Of a stretch of DNA of 51,477 nucleotides, positions 24,554 through 35,671 are shown in pieces; the first letter of the stretch is position 1, and every line of letters begins with the position of its first letter. The stretch spans positions 1 to 51,477 of the forward strand of contig NZ_JADQBH010000079.1 in assembly GCF_016278715.1 (NCBI RefSeq). Direction: 5' to 3'. The DNA is from Marinilabilia sp. (GTDB taxonomy: Bacteria; Bacteroidota; Bacteroidia; Bacteroidales; Marinilabiliaceae). Made by a program: the position numbers and the translations under genes. The notes under the pieces were generated by a model, which saw only the letters and a program-made list of their open reading frames with translations, did no database searches and was not told the DNA's origin.

Positions 24554-27500
24554 ATGAAGAGTAGACATAATAGGTTTCTTCGTTTCTCTTGTCTTTATGT
24601 GGCAATAAACATCCTGGCTGTTTCCTTTATCCCCGGCACTGCATATGCCTTGACAGCAGGTCCTGCTTCACCGGAGTTTTCCTCTTTTACACCGGTTTCA
24701 TCAACAGAGATGGTAAACACTTTCACAGGTGATTTTTCCTATAATCTTCCTGTTATTGAGGTGCCGGGGCCGCATGACAGCGGGTATTCGCTTTCTCTTT
24801 CGTATAATAGTGGAAATACTGCAGAGATGGAGGCATCCTGGGTAGGATTTGGGTGGAATCTGAGCCCTGGCAGTATAAACAGATCTGTACGTGGTTTGCC
24901 GGATGATTACAATGGTAAGGAAATAACCTATTTAAATAAGATGCGACCTAACTGGACAGCCACATCCACTGCCAGAGCTGGTATGGAATTATTTTCAAAG
25001 GATCTGTCCATGGGGCTGAGTGCCAGCAATATGCATCGGATAAACAATTATACAGGATACCAAAATGTAAAATCGTTTGGTGTTAACTTTAACGGGTGCG
25101 TGGGTTTAGATGTCTCCAAAGACGTAAATGGAGTTACTTACCGACCTTATGTCTCTCCTTTGGGTTTATTTAACACATTTTTTAAGAAAACGCAGAAAGA
25201 TCCTAACCGGACTGCCATACAAAACAGGGATAGAACATACGAAGCCCGAAGAGAAAATCGCTTTAACCCTTCCGTTTCAATTGGAGGCCTTAATCTTGGC
25301 GCCAATACTTTTTCAGTTTCTCTGTTGCCACCTACTCCAAAGCCTTTTAATTATCCCGAGTACAATGGGATATCTATTAACTGGTCGGCTTCTGTCCAGG
25401 CAAATCCGTCTTCTGCTCCTGTAGGATTAGAAGGTGGAAAAATGGGAACTTTTTCTTACAGGTATAATGTTGCAAGATCTTCACCTAAAGCGTATGGATA
25501 TAATCACACCCAGTGGGCAGATATGGATAAGGAAAAAGTGTCTGATTATTTTGTCGAAAAAGACAGACCTTTTCATGTTTCAAATTACTTTATAGGGATA
25601 CCCTATAGCAGCTATGATATATATAATGTTAGCGGAGAGGGAATAGGTGGCAGTTTTCGGCCTTTTTTATCTCAAAACGGGCATTGGAGTCCACGTAAAT
25701 CAAGTAGTAAAACCCGCCATATTCAAAGAGGATTTGAAGTAATGGTAGGGGCAAATATTGGTGCCGGGCTGGACTTTGGAGCCGGTTATCAAAAAACCAC
25801 TGTATCTGATTGGTATCATGAAAAAGAGAATGAATTTTCTGCCAATAATGTTATGTACAGATTTAGTAACGACATGGGCGGGCAGATCTTTTATGGCGAA
25901 GGAGAAACAGCTATAAATAGAGCTGGTATTTCTGAAATTGAAAATGCAAATTATTCCGGTACGCCAACAGATAACCTCCGGCCTTTTCAGCGTGAAAACT
26001 CTGGTAATTCTGCTTATATAAAGGAGATCATAACCGGTGGAATCATCACCGGAATGGACATTGTAAACAAAGACGGGATAAGGTTATTATACAATGAACC
26101 CATAAAAGTACGAAATGAAACCTCACTCACCATTAACATTGACCCCGATAAACAGCTTGTAGAAAATCGATTTTATGCATTTGCTCCGCTGGCATTATCA
26201 CAGAGCAGATGGAATGGTCAATACAGGGTTGATGATTCAGGGATTAAAGAGCACCAGACTTTAATGGGACAAATTAATCCCAATGAATATGCATCTAATT
26301 TTCTTCTGACAGAGATTCTAACGTCTTCTTACATCGATTCTGATGATAAAGCCGGAGTTTCTGTCGGAGATTTCGGTGGGTGGACCAGATTTTCATACAG
26401 AACAGCATTCGGAGGTAATGGTACGCCGTGGTATCGTTACAGGATGCCTTATAACGGATTGCACTATCAGCAAAACTCTATTTCTGATCCTAAAGACGAT
26501 ACCGGCAGTGTGGATACCGGCGAGAAACAGGTGAAATACCTTTATACCATCGAAACAAAGACCCATATTGCCTATTTTGTAACTAATAAAACTGAGAATG
26601 ACAACCCCTATTTAAGGGGAAGTGGCAATGACAGGTATGACGGAACCGGAGCTAAAGAATTATTGGCCAATGATGATCCTGCTTCCACTCTTAGTGACAA
26701 TGAGGGAGTTTTTGAATCCGACACGAAATTGGAGTATCTCGAGAAAATTGTTCTTTTCACGAAGAGGGGGGACGATAATTTAGAGGATTATCAAAAGCCG
26801 GTGAAAACGGTTCGTTTTGAATATGATTATAGTTTAGTCCCGAATGTTGCAAATAATATAAACAGCAATTTTAATTATTATCAAAAAAGTAAGGTTAGCA
26901 AAGAGAACAACGGAAAGCTTACCTTACGGAGGGTTTGGTTTGAATATGAAGGAGTTGTTTCGGCCAATATAAGTCCTTACGTTTTTGATTATCATTACCC
27001 GGTGGCAGATAAAGATTCCAAACTGGCAGCGTTTTTTAGCGCAGAATCTGCCTTGACCGATGATTTGCAGAATCCACCCTATGCCCCATATGCTTTGGAT
27101 GCATGGGGAAACCAATCTCCCAACAGTGAGGAAAGACGAAACAATGGAGTTGCGTGGGTGGATCAAAGTGCGTTTGTGGATGAGACTTTGCGATACGATC
27201 CGGCAGCTTATCAGTTAAAATCCATCCGGTTGCCCTCCGGCGGATCGATACACGTGCAATATGAACCCGGGGATTATGCTCATGTTCATGATCGCACGGC
27301 AATGGCAATGGCAAGAGTGGCTTTACCTCAGGGTGCAAGGGGCCCTTCCTATGAAACCGATTCTTATTTCATCAATACTGAAGATTTAGGGGTGGATTCG
27401 AGTAATGAAATGGAAGTGAGAGCCTTGGCGGCCAAAATAAACGCTCATTTTTTGGGAGATGGTCAGGACAATGTTCCGTCGCGTAAGATTTATTTCAAAT

Positions 27501-30205
27501 ATCTTTTTTCACTTTTAGATGATGCACCCGGACTTAATAATTATCGGTCAGAATATATTACCGGCTATGCGGATTTTGACGGAGCGAGCGTAGTCTGCCT
27601 GGACAGCAATGGGGAAAGCGGTTGTGCGAAATTTGGAATTGAGGTCGAAATTGGGGGTAGAGAAGAAGATGAAGGCGGGGGTAACAAATCTTTAACGCCA
27701 CGAATGGCATGCTGGGAGTTTGTAGCCAACCAACGTCAGGGCAAGATAGCCTCAGCCAATGGCATTGAACCACATTATGAAGCAATATATGACAATGCAT
27801 TATCAGATATGGCTAATGGAGGTGATCCGGTTGATATACTTCGGGGATCCGGAACTGTAATTGATTTGCTTACGGATATGGCTTTGGGTAAAGGTTTGTC
27901 ATCAAAAGGATATCAAAATATCAAGAAGGAAGACCCACGAGTGGGCCAACGAATTGCAGAAGACTATTCTTTTCTGAAACTACCCGTGTTGAACAATAAA
28001 TATGGCGGTGGTGCCCGGGTAAAGCGTTTGCTTCTTCATGATCCGGGTATCGAATCGGGCGATGAGGTGGTGCTGGGAACTGAATACCGGTACGTGATGG
28101 AAGACGGCATTACCAGTAGCGGAGTGGCCACTAATGAACCTGCTTTGGCCAGAGAAGAAAATCCGCTGGTGGATTTTATGCCGCGAAAAGGAGAAAAATG
28201 GTGGAAACAACTGGTAAGCGGAGAGGTGCTTGATCAATTGGAAGGCCCCATTGGTGAATCAATATTACCGGGGGCATCCATTGGCTACCGACGGGTAGTG
28301 TCCGAGAACATTCATAAAGGAAAAACCGGAAACGGATTTACCATAGATGAATATTTCACCGTGTATGATTTTCCGTTCGACAGGGTTTACCCGGGGCAAA
28401 ATGATGAGGACCTCGATTTTGATGGCTCTGCAAACGCGAGTACCTCTCTGGCAAAATCATCTTCTCCTGATTTGAAAATTCTCACAGGTTTGTTTAATTA
28501 TATTGATTCAAAGCAAGCTTTATCCCAAGGTTTTAGATTCTTACAGGTAAATACCCACGGGTTGCAAAAACGAACTGCCACATACAGCGGAGACTACGAC
28601 CAATGGATGGCAGGCACAATGCCTTCATACATTGTTGCTGGACAGGAATTTGAATATTTTAAGCCGGGAGAGAAGATTCAGGTGTTAGAAATGGATAGCA
28701 ATGGCGAGCTCGTGAGTGGGTCGATGGTACCCGGAAAAGAGGTGGACATTGCACGCGAAAGCAAACATGTTAAAGATGTCAGTCTCGATTTTAGCGTTGA
28801 AATTGATATCAGTGTAGGATTGCCATTGATAATATTTGTTGGTGTATGGCCAGCGTTTACCTATACAAACAATGAACTGTTTCAGCATGCTACAACCAAA
28901 CTGATCAGTTACCCTTCAATCTTGAAAAGTGTTACAACTACTGTTGAGGGCATTTCTTCAAAGTCCGAAAACATTGCTTTTAACAAGTTTACCGGGGACC
29001 CGGTAATGGTAAAAAACAGTGACTCATATAGCGGGTCGTATAATCCGTTAACGGGAGAGAACAGAGAGGGTGACCTCTACTCCTTTTCCATTCCTGCAAG
29101 CTGGGTTTACAAAGAGATGGGGCAAAAGGCTGAAGATGAGTCTTATTCGAATCAGCTGAACAGTCAGGTGGCCAACTTCCTGGTGCATGACGTAAAACCC
29201 GATGCGGAGTGGCTCAATGCACCTCAAAACCTGATTAGTGCAGTTGTTAATACCTACGCGAACCAATGGGGTACTTTTTTGAGCGATGAAAGCCGTATTA
29301 CAGATATGTACCCGGGTTTTGACGATGCAAGGACGGACATGAATGAAAAATGGCTGCCCAAAGCATCTTATACCTACAAGGAAGAAGTGGATAATGCTAG
29401 TGATGCTTCGAAAAGAGGGACTTTTAATATAGGGCGTAAAATATGGGGCGTAAATAAAGTTTTCACACCCGAAGGCTGGCTTAAAACCAACGAAACAACA
29501 AAATACAGTCCGAACAGCGAGGCTCTTGAGCAGATTGATGTATTGGGAATTCCATCAGCCGTTCTTTATGGGAGCCAATACGGAAACAATGTTCCGGTAA
29601 TGGTAGCCGAAAATGCCAACTATAACAGTCTTCTTTTTCGGGACTTCGAGGCACCCGGAGCATCTTCGGAGGTGGCGCATTCAGGCCGTAATGCAGAAAC
29701 CGTTGATGGAATTGATAATTTGCTTCCGGGTATAATAGCCACGCCTTTGCTTAAACAACAAGGAGGGCTGATTCAGTTCTGGTTAAATGAATCTCTTGAG
29801 GGATTAAAACTTGTTTTCTCAGGTGTGGAGACGGCGGTGGAAATGGAGGCAGTCTCCAGTGTGGAAGGCTGGACGCTTTACCGGGGCGTGATTGAACCGA
29901 TTGAACATTTAGGCACTCTGTCTGACGGAACGGAATTGGTTCCCCTTCTCGTTTTCGGTGAGGACAATCCTCCTGCCGGTCTGTTTATTGACGACATACG
30001 TTTTCAACCATTACATGCAACGGCCACTGCATATGTTTATAATCCATTCAACTACAGATTGATAACGCAATTCGATGACCAACACTTTGGAACCTATTTC
30101 CAGTACAATAAAGAAGGCAAGTTGGTGCGAAAAGTACTTGAAACCGAGAGAGGACGGCATACCCTGCAGGAAATGCACTATAACACTCCAAAAGTAAACA
30201 GATGA
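24554..30205 (+). CDS. Giant SpvB/TcB-like protein (RHS shell N-terminal component)
   Basis: Secreted protein of 1883 residues. A signal peptide (about residues 1-32, ending GTAYA) is followed by an SpvB-like start that is typical of RHS/Tc proteins: SSTEMVNTFTGDFSYNLPVI, then SLSYNSGNTAEMEASWVGFG and WNLSPGSINRSVRGLPDDY (about residues 50-117). The rest is a long beta-rich chain with segments such as LKSIRLPSGGSIHVQYEPGD and FNKFTGDPVMVKN that recur in Bacteroidota YD proteins. It ends with AYVYNPFNYRLITQFDDQHF and FQYNKEGKLVRKV. No RHS core or toxin is present, so it is a structural component. The stop overlaps the next start (ATGA). Confidence 0.8.
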   Translation: MKSRHNRFLRFSCLYVAINILAVSFIPGTAYALTAGPASPEFSSFTPVSSTEMVNTFTGDFSYNLPVIEVPGPHDSGYSLSLSYNSGNTAEMEASWVGFGWNLSPGSINRSVRGLPDDYNGKEITYLNKMRPNWTATSTARAGMELFSKDLSMGLSASNMHRINNYTGYQNVKSFGVNFNGCVGLDVSKDVNGVTYRPYVSPLGLFNTFFKKTQKDPNRTAIQNRDRTYEARRENRFNPSVSIGGLNLGANTFSVSLLPPTPKPFNYPEYNGISINWSASVQANPSSAPVGLEGGKMGTFSYRYNVARSSPKAYGYNHTQWADMDKEKVSDYFVEKDRPFHVSNYFIGIPYSSYDIYNVSGEGIGGSFRPFLSQNGHWSPRKSSSKTRHIQRGFEVMVGANIGAGLDFGAGYQKTTVSDWYHEKENEFSANNVMYRFSNDMGGQIFYGEGETAINRAGISEIENANYSGTPTDNLRPFQRENSGNSAYIKEIITGGIITGMDIVNKDGIRLLYNEPIKVRNETSLTINIDPDKQLVENRFYAFAPLALSQSRWNGQYRVDDSGIKEHQTLMGQINPNEYASNFLLTEILTSSYIDSDDKAGVSVGDFGGWTRFSYRTAFGGNGTPWYRYRMPYNGLHYQQNSISDPKDDTGSVDTGEKQVKYLYTIETKTHIAYFVTNKTENDNPYLRGSGNDRYDGTGAKELLANDDPASTLSDNEGVFESDTKLEYLEKIVLFTKRGDDNLEDYQKPVKTVRFEYDYSLVPNVANNINSNFNYYQKSKVSKENNGKLTLRRVWFEYEGVVSANISPYVFDYHYPVADKDSKLAAFFSAESALTDDLQNPPYAPYALDAWGNQSPNSEERRNNGVAWVDQSAFVDETLRYDPAAYQLKSIRLPSGGSIHVQYEPGDYAHVHDRTAMAMARVALPQGARGPSYETDSYFINTEDLGVDSSNEMEVRALAAKINAHFLGDGQDNVPSRKIYFKYLFSLLDDAPGLNNYRSEYITGYADFDGASVVCLDSNGESGCAKFGIEVEIGGREEDEGGGNKSLTPRMACWEFVANQRQGKIASANGIEPHYEAIYDNALSDMANGGDPVDILRGSGTVIDLLTDMALGKGLSSKGYQNIKKEDPRVGQRIAEDYSFLKLPVLNNKYGGGARVKRLLLHDPGIESGDEVVLGTEYRYVMEDGITSSGVATNEPALAREENPLVDFMPRKGEKWWKQLVSGEVLDQLEGPIGESILPGASIGYRRVVSENIHKGKTGNGFTIDEYFTVYDFPFDRVYPGQNDEDLDFDGSANASTSLAKSSSPDLKILTGLFNYIDSKQALSQGFRFLQVNTHGLQKRTATYSGDYDQWMAGTMPSYIVAGQEFEYFKPGEKIQVLEMDSNGELVSGSMVPGKEVDIARESKHVKDVSLDFSVEIDISVGLPLIIFVGVWPAFTYTNNELFQHATTKLISYPSILKSVTTTVEGISSKSENIAFNKFTGDPVMVKNSDSYSGSYNPLTGENREGDLYSFSIPASWVYKEMGQKAEDESYSNQLNSQVANFLVHDVKPDAEWLNAPQNLISAVVNTYANQWGTFLSDESRITDMYPGFDDARTDMNEKWLPKASYTYKEEVDNASDASKRGTFNIGRKIWGVNKVFTPEGWLKTNETTKYSPNSEALEQIDVLGIPSAVLYGSQYGNNVPVMVAENANYNSLLFRDFEAPGASSEVAHSGRNAETVDGIDNLLPGIIATPLLKQQGGLIQFWLNESLEGLKLVFSGVETAVEMEAVSSVEGWTLYRGVIEPIEHLGTLSDGTELVPLLVFGEDNPPAGLFIDDIRFQPLHATATAYVYNPFNYRLITQFDDQHFGTYFQYNKEGKLVRKVLETERGRHTLQEMHYNTPKVNR

Positions 30206-30930
30206 GAACAGCGTGTTTATTATTAATGTTGACTTTTGGCGTCAACATATTAACGGGTCAAATTGACGGAAGGGCGGTAGCTCTCGGGCATATCGAACAA
30301 CTTGCCGGAGCGGCATCGCTTTCGGGTGACAAGGTGTTCTTTATCGATTCCGAGATAGCTTCTTTTCCACGCAACGATTTAACCAATCCGAAAAGAGTTA
30401 AGATTAAAATCTATTTGTCAAACGATATTCAGCATTACGACGCTGGCATTATTCAAACCTACCAGGATGGTAATGAAGTTTTCTTCGTGGTGCCTGACGA
30501 AAAGTCTGTTTACCGTAACAATGTGGTCGACTCTGATATGACTGCCAATATTGTTGCAATGGCCAATTTGCAAAAAGAGTTAATCAAATCATCTGAGCTT
30601 ACAGCTATGGAAGAGCATTTGGAGGATGGGGACAAAAAATGGACGATTAATTTCAAGGTGTTGCCGGAGGTGACTGAAAATTCAGGCGTTGAAACCATGG
30701 CGTTTATATATAACGAGACACAGGAGCAAATTGATGAGGTGAAACTCAGGTTTTCTGCTGATAATCAGTTGGCTTTGCAGGTGATGAAATACAATCGTTT
30801 AAGTTTTGATTACCGGGATGAAAAAATGAAAGCTCCGGCTTCGGATTATGTTTTAAACCGGAGTGGACAGCTCAAAGAGGATTTTTCCGGCTATCAGTTA
30901 ATTGATTTAAGAGATACCAACCATGAATAG
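30202..30930 (+). CDS. Small periplasmic or secreted protein between RHS genes
   Basis: Protein of 242 residues with a signal peptide (about residues 1-20, ending LTGQ) and no family I recognise. The body has an N-terminal segment rich in Asp and Lys (NPKRVKIKIYLSNDI), a central helical part and alternating strands near the end. It starts inside the stop codon of the 1883-residue gene and overlaps the next gene by 8 bases, so the three must be translated together. A role as chaperone or linker of the two large RHS-shell proteins is plausible but rests on position only. Confidence 0.7.
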   Translation: MRTACLLLMLTFGVNILTGQIDGRAVALGHIEQLAGAASLSGDKVFFIDSEIASFPRNDLTNPKRVKIKIYLSNDIQHYDAGIIQTYQDGNEVFFVVPDEKSVYRNNVVDSDMTANIVAMANLQKELIKSSELTAMEEHLEDGDKKWTINFKVLPEVTENSGVETMAFIYNETQEQIDEVKLRFSADNQLALQVMKYNRLSFDYRDEKMKAPASDYVLNRSGQLKEDFSGYQLIDLRDTNHE

Positions 30931-33900
30931 AGTACTTTTTATATTGACCGTAATTATGGTGGCGGGATTAAACACTGTTTCTGCCCAGATATTTGAAGAA
31001 TTTAAGTTACGTGAGGATCTTAGTTTCTCTGGCGAAACCACTGTGGATATCTTTTCTGAATTGCCGGAAAACAGGAATGTTTCCCGGGCTGCATTATATG
31101 TTTCATTTGATTTTGGTGAGCGGATTGTACCAACCAGTTCTCTTCCCACCGATGATGATGTAATTCACATATCCTTTTCTTTGGCTGCCTATAAGGACGG
31201 GGTGGCAATGGAAGATTTCTTTGGATCAGCTGAACATTCTCTTACTATATCAAGCAACAGGCCTGAGGCATTTTTCATAAGGGATTTTCCGGTTAGTCTA
31301 GATGCAATGGTCTCTCCTGATAATTTCCCCAATGAAATAAAAGTAATTGTTCATGACAATAATATCGACAATTTTCCTTCAGTAAGTAATATCGTCCGGT
31401 TCGGCCTTAACTACGAAGAGCGTTATGGTGTGGATTGCAATGAATTTAGCATTGATTTCATTGAAACGTTGAATGAAAATCCATTATTAAATGAGATAGT
31501 TTTTAAATGGAATATGAACCAGGATTTTCCCGGATCCTATTTTCAGCTCCAGGTGCTTAGGTTGTTTAATGAAGCGCCTGAATATGCAGATAATGATAGC
31601 CGTGTTGCAGCGGAGGTTAATTGGGATGATGCCGGAACATATATTCTTAAAAATCCATCTGAAGATGATGCCGGACGGTATAATCAGATGTTTACAATAA
31701 CTGAGGGAACGGGTTTTTATTTATGGAGAATTCGACCCGTTAGTAACTTTTTTAAAGGCGGATTAGCCAATCCGCTGAATTACGGCGAATGGTCGTCGGC
31801 TCCGGCCCCATTGGAGGGTGAAACAGTTGATTATTCACTCGATGATGCCGGTTCGTGGCCCAATGCCTGTTTTTATTTTGTGGATATGCAGGCCGAAAGA
31901 AACTACAGTTACAGTCGGGTGTTTACCGAACACGGAAACAACAAGGAGCTGGTCACCTATGCCAACAGGCTTAACCAGGTGCGCCAAAAGTCAACTTATT
32001 TGCCTTCCGAAGATGTTTCGGTGGTTACCCAAACGGTACTCGATAATACCGGGCGACCTGCTCTGGTTACCCTGCCGGTGCCTGTAGATGGCAAAAACCT
32101 AGGGTACCGAACCGACTTTGTAACTACCCCCGGGGGTGAATTGTATAGTGCCAAACATTTTGATCAGGAGGATAATTTTCAAAGTCCTTCACCGGTTTCT
32201 GCCACCGGGGATTTTAAATACTACGAAAATAATACCGAAGATCCGGTCGCCTCTGCGGAAGGTTACCCTTTTACTCGTACCATTTTTTACAACGACGGCT
32301 CCGGCAGGGTTAAAGAACAAAGTGGTGTAGGCAAAACGCACCGGATTCATAATGGCCCAGAAAATCTGAAAAGAACCACCCGCCATTTATACGAAGCTGC
32401 TACAGCCACCGAGTTGGAAGCCCTTTTTGGAGATGAAGCTCCGGATTATGAGAGTGTGTATAAAAAAATAATCATAGATCCAAACCAGGTTGCATCCGTA
32501 TCTTTTGTTAACAAAGACGGGCAAATCATTGCCACCGGACTTTCGTATTCTTCAGAATTTCAGCCTTCTGCACTTGAGGAACTAGATGGAGGTGGAGGTG
32601 TGAGTACTCCGGTGCGCAATGAAATTACTCAGAACACGAAGACAGGAGAGGGTTTTGTCAGTAGCAAGCGTATTTATGTACCACATGCACAACCTCTCTC
32701 ACTTGATTATCGGGTGCAGGTATATGAACTTGAGCAGTTATGTATATCTCAGGAATTCGATTGTAATTATGAGCTCTCTGTTTCTGTTACCCGAATTTTG
32801 GATGACAATTCAATGGAGGATGTCGAAGTAGACCAGTCAGATTTGGAGCTTTCCGAGAGCGTGATTGATGGAACCAGTTATATGGTGGCTTCTACTATTG
32901 TTGATTTACCAGCAGCCGGGACCTATGTGATAGAAAAAAAACTGATCCCTCAGGGGCTGGAGATGAGCGTCTTTGCTAATACCTCGGTTATTAATGGTCA
33001 GGTAATGCCACTTGTTACCTTTTTTACTGATCTATTGAATGATGTAAAAACCCGTGAAGAATTGGACGATTTTTTTGTAATCCTAAAGGAGGTGTCGCAG
33101 TATCTGAATTCCGGTGAATTTTCTTCACTTAGAACAGTGCCTCCCTATAATATGATTAGTGGTGCATGGTGGAATATATATGAAGACGAGAAATACACAG
33201 ATCTGTTTAGTTTGGGCCTTAGTTACCTGGATGATGAACAAGAAAATATTAGTGCCATGCAGTTGTCGACCCCATGCTGTCAGAATATGGACATCCCGGT
33301 GAATTGGGAACCTCCGTTTGATTGTTCATTGACTGATCGCAACAACGATGGAGATATTGATTTGTTGGATGTGCCTGATTTTGAGGGTTACATGATTGAT
33401 GTGCTTTACGATGCCATCATTTACAGATATTCTGATAGAGAGTATAGCACAGAGGCAGATATGATTGCAGCATTTTATGAGGATTTTCTTTCTGGTTGGG
33501 GGGTAGCATACGGAACTACTCCTGTAGTATCATTCACCCAGGATGGAACCCCAAAGATAGAGCAATTACCAGGAGTGGTCAATGAGATGGTGTATCACAT
33601 GCTTACTGATGTATATCCCGGTTCTTTCAATGAAGAACATAAAGTTCAGTATGACTGTGAGGAGATTTTTGAATGCTGGTCTGCTGTGGTCGCACAACTC
33701 CACCTATTGATAGCTCCCGGAAGTGACTTTGATTATTCTCTGGGAATGCAGGAAGGAGGTTCTGTTTCTACTGCCTATATAGATGAACATAAAGGAAATG
33801 AAGATATATACGAAAAAGGCCATGATAAACACTTTAATACTGGTCTGAAAGGAGGGTGGTTCTTTACCCGTTGGTTGGCCAAAAGAAAGGTTTCTAAAAA

Positions 33901-35614
33901 AATGCGGAGGCTTAGGGTTGATCCAAACGTTAATCCGGATGATGAAGGTGCTAGAGATCAAATGCCTCCATTTCATCTGGTTAAAGCTTTTTTGGATTGT
34001 GCTGGGTATAAGTTCGCCAAAATTCTGACACCTTTTGATGCCGTGCCAATGAGTTATGATGAATATCGGGATTCTGAGTTTGCTTACACTGGACAGAATT
34101 TTGATAATCCGCCTGTCCCTATTGCTTTTAATTATGCTCCTGATGATTACCTTTCTTCTGTTGAGTTTACTAAAGAAGACCGAAGTAAGTTTTTTATGCC
34201 TATAGAAAATTGGGGCCCAATGGATGTGGCGAATCCGGGACATCCAAACCCGGAAACAGATAAACCTTTGTTCCCCAATGTTCGCAATCCTTTCTATGCT
34301 TTCAAATACTTTTATTACGATATGATGGGTGACCCCGATTTCCAGGTACTCGAAAGTTCGGTCTGTTTCGTGGATCCCAACGATTGTTATGAGGTTGAGA
34401 TGATTGATGGTGAGGAGTTTTACAAGACCAATGTTGATGTGAATGGTGTTACAACCCGGGTCACAACACCTTGTTGCATTGATTCATTGGGAGACCAATC
34501 ATTCTGTTATGAGGATTCCGATTATTATGGTCCGGGACAATCAAAGCAGGTAGTTCGCGAGTTTGCCGGAGTGGGAAGGGTAAAATGCCCATATACCTAC
34601 GAAAACTGGTCTTCTGCTCAAAGATTATCTTTTTTCCAGATGATTGCTGATTACCGATTGCCCGATCCGGATGATCTCAATTTTGATGACGAGCAAAATA
34701 GTCCTGTCATTTTAAATGATTTTGTAGAGACCAACACCTGGTATTACAACACTTATCAGTCAGATAACAATGATGCAGATCCCTATTTGCCAGGTGATGA
34801 ATGGGAACTGAGTGAGTTTAGGAATGAGTTTAATCAAATTATTCCGCATGGCGACATCAACCTGGGAGACAACCAATTTATTTTCGTGGAGAAAGAGATG
34901 CACGATGCTGAATTGCAATGTCTGAGTGAATGTGAGAAAAAGCGCGATGAATTCAGACGCAAGCTGTATGATATGCTGCTGGAGCGTTGTTATACCATTG
35001 GCGGATGCCGCACCAATGACCCATCGACCTGGGATGTGGTGCCCGAGGATGATATTGAGATGATGATAAATGCAATGGTGTTGCATTGTTCGGAGCAATG
35101 CGATATGAACACTTTTTCTGTTGAACAAATAAATACCCGACGTTTGGAAACACCACTTGTCGAGGTTGGCCCCAATGGGTACGAATACAAGTTTCAATAT
35201 GGTATGGGGGGCATGCCCAATGCCGGCGCTGCCGGATATGCCGATGACAACTCAGTCATTGCACAACCCTTTACCGGTGCCCGCGATAACATTCGCTATT
35301 TGTTCGATTACAAAAATCAGCCTTACAATTTCAATCTCTCGTGGTACCAATATACTGCGCACAAACAGGTGATGGAGTGGGATTTTGAAATTACACTCCC
35401 AGGCAAATGCGAAGACCTCGCCAACGAGGAAGCCGATTATCCATCTGCCCAGGCTGATGATCACTTTTTACCACGCGACAATTATGAGCTTAATCCCAAT
35501 ATGATACCCGATACCGACAGTCCGGCACTTAACGATCCGGTGGTGTCCCCATCGGTGCTTTTGCAACGCAGCGGTGGACCCGGGTTTGATGAGAATGGGG
35601 AACCGGAGGAATAA
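30923..35614 (+). CDS. Giant DUF6443-like RHS-associated protein without RHS core
   Basis: Secreted protein of 1563 residues. Signal peptide at about 1-22 (TVSAQ). An N-terminal beta-rich domain (about 25-300) is followed by a region typical of DUF6443/YD proteins: MQAERNYSYSRVFTEHGNNK and VLDNTGRPALVTLPVPVDG (about 327-395), FYNDGSGRVKEQSGVGKTHR (about 455-475), and a cysteine-containing segment near the end (CLSECEKKRDEFRRKLYDML, then RCYTIGGCR). In the usual arrangement this segment leads directly to YD repeats and the RHS core in the same polypeptide; here the protein stops about 220 residues later. The missing half is encoded by the next gene. One DNNNDGDIDLLD-like calcium-binding motif (nt about 33340-33370) is present. 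Confidence 0.75.
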   Translation: MNRVLFILTVIMVAGLNTVSAQIFEEFKLREDLSFSGETTVDIFSELPENRNVSRAALYVSFDFGERIVPTSSLPTDDDVIHISFSLAAYKDGVAMEDFFGSAEHSLTISSNRPEAFFIRDFPVSLDAMVSPDNFPNEIKVIVHDNNIDNFPSVSNIVRFGLNYEERYGVDCNEFSIDFIETLNENPLLNEIVFKWNMNQDFPGSYFQLQVLRLFNEAPEYADNDSRVAAEVNWDDAGTYILKNPSEDDAGRYNQMFTITEGTGFYLWRIRPVSNFFKGGLANPLNYGEWSSAPAPLEGETVDYSLDDAGSWPNACFYFVDMQAERNYSYSRVFTEHGNNKELVTYANRLNQVRQKSTYLPSEDVSVVTQTVLDNTGRPALVTLPVPVDGKNLGYRTDFVTTPGGELYSAKHFDQEDNFQSPSPVSATGDFKYYENNTEDPVASAEGYPFTRTIFYNDGSGRVKEQSGVGKTHRIHNGPENLKRTTRHLYEAATATELEALFGDEAPDYESVYKKIIIDPNQVASVSFVNKDGQIIATGLSYSSEFQPSALEELDGGGGVSTPVRNEITQNTKTGEGFVSSKRIYVPHAQPLSLDYRVQVYELEQLCISQEFDCNYELSVSVTRILDDNSMEDVEVDQSDLELSESVIDGTSYMVASTIVDLPAAGTYVIEKKLIPQGLEMSVFANTSVINGQVMPLVTFFTDLLNDVKTREELDDFFVILKEVSQYLNSGEFSSLRTVPPYNMISGAWWNIYEDEKYTDLFSLGLSYLDDEQENISAMQLSTPCCQNMDIPVNWEPPFDCSLTDRNNDGDIDLLDVPDFEGYMIDVLYDAIIYRYSDREYSTEADMIAAFYEDFLSGWGVAYGTTPVVSFTQDGTPKIEQLPGVVNEMVYHMLTDVYPGSFNEEHKVQYDCEEIFECWSAVVAQLHLLIAPGSDFDYSLGMQEGGSVSTAYIDEHKGNEDIYEKGHDKHFNTGLKGGWFFTRWLAKRKVSKKMRRLRVDPNVNPDDEGARDQMPPFHLVKAFLDCAGYKFAKILTPFDAVPMSYDEYRDSEFAYTGQNFDNPPVPIAFNYAPDDYLSSVEFTKEDRSKFFMPIENWGPMDVANPGHPNPETDKPLFPNVRNPFYAFKYFYYDMMGDPDFQVLESSVCFVDPNDCYEVEMIDGEEFYKTNVDVNGVTTRVTTPCCIDSLGDQSFCYEDSDYYGPGQSKQVVREFAGVGRVKCPYTYENWSSAQRLSFFQMIADYRLPDPDDLNFDDEQNSPVILNDFVETNTWYYNTYQSDNNDADPYLPGDEWELSEFRNEFNQIIPHGDINLGDNQFIFVEKEMHDAELQCLSECEKKRDEFRRKLYDMLLERCYTIGGCRTNDPSTWDVVPEDDIEMMINAMVLHCSEQCDMNTFSVEQINTRRLETPLVEVGPNGYEYKFQYGMGGMPNAGAAGYADDNSVIAQPFTGARDNIRYLFDYKNQPYNFNLSWYQYTAHKQVMEWDFEITLPGKCEDLANEEADYPSAQADDHFLPRDNYELNPNMIPDTDSPALNDPVVSPSVLLQRSGGPGFDENGEPEE

Positions 35615-35671
35615 AAAATACCAAAGAGAATAATTGAATTTAGTAAGAGTTTTGCTATTAAAAATGCCGTG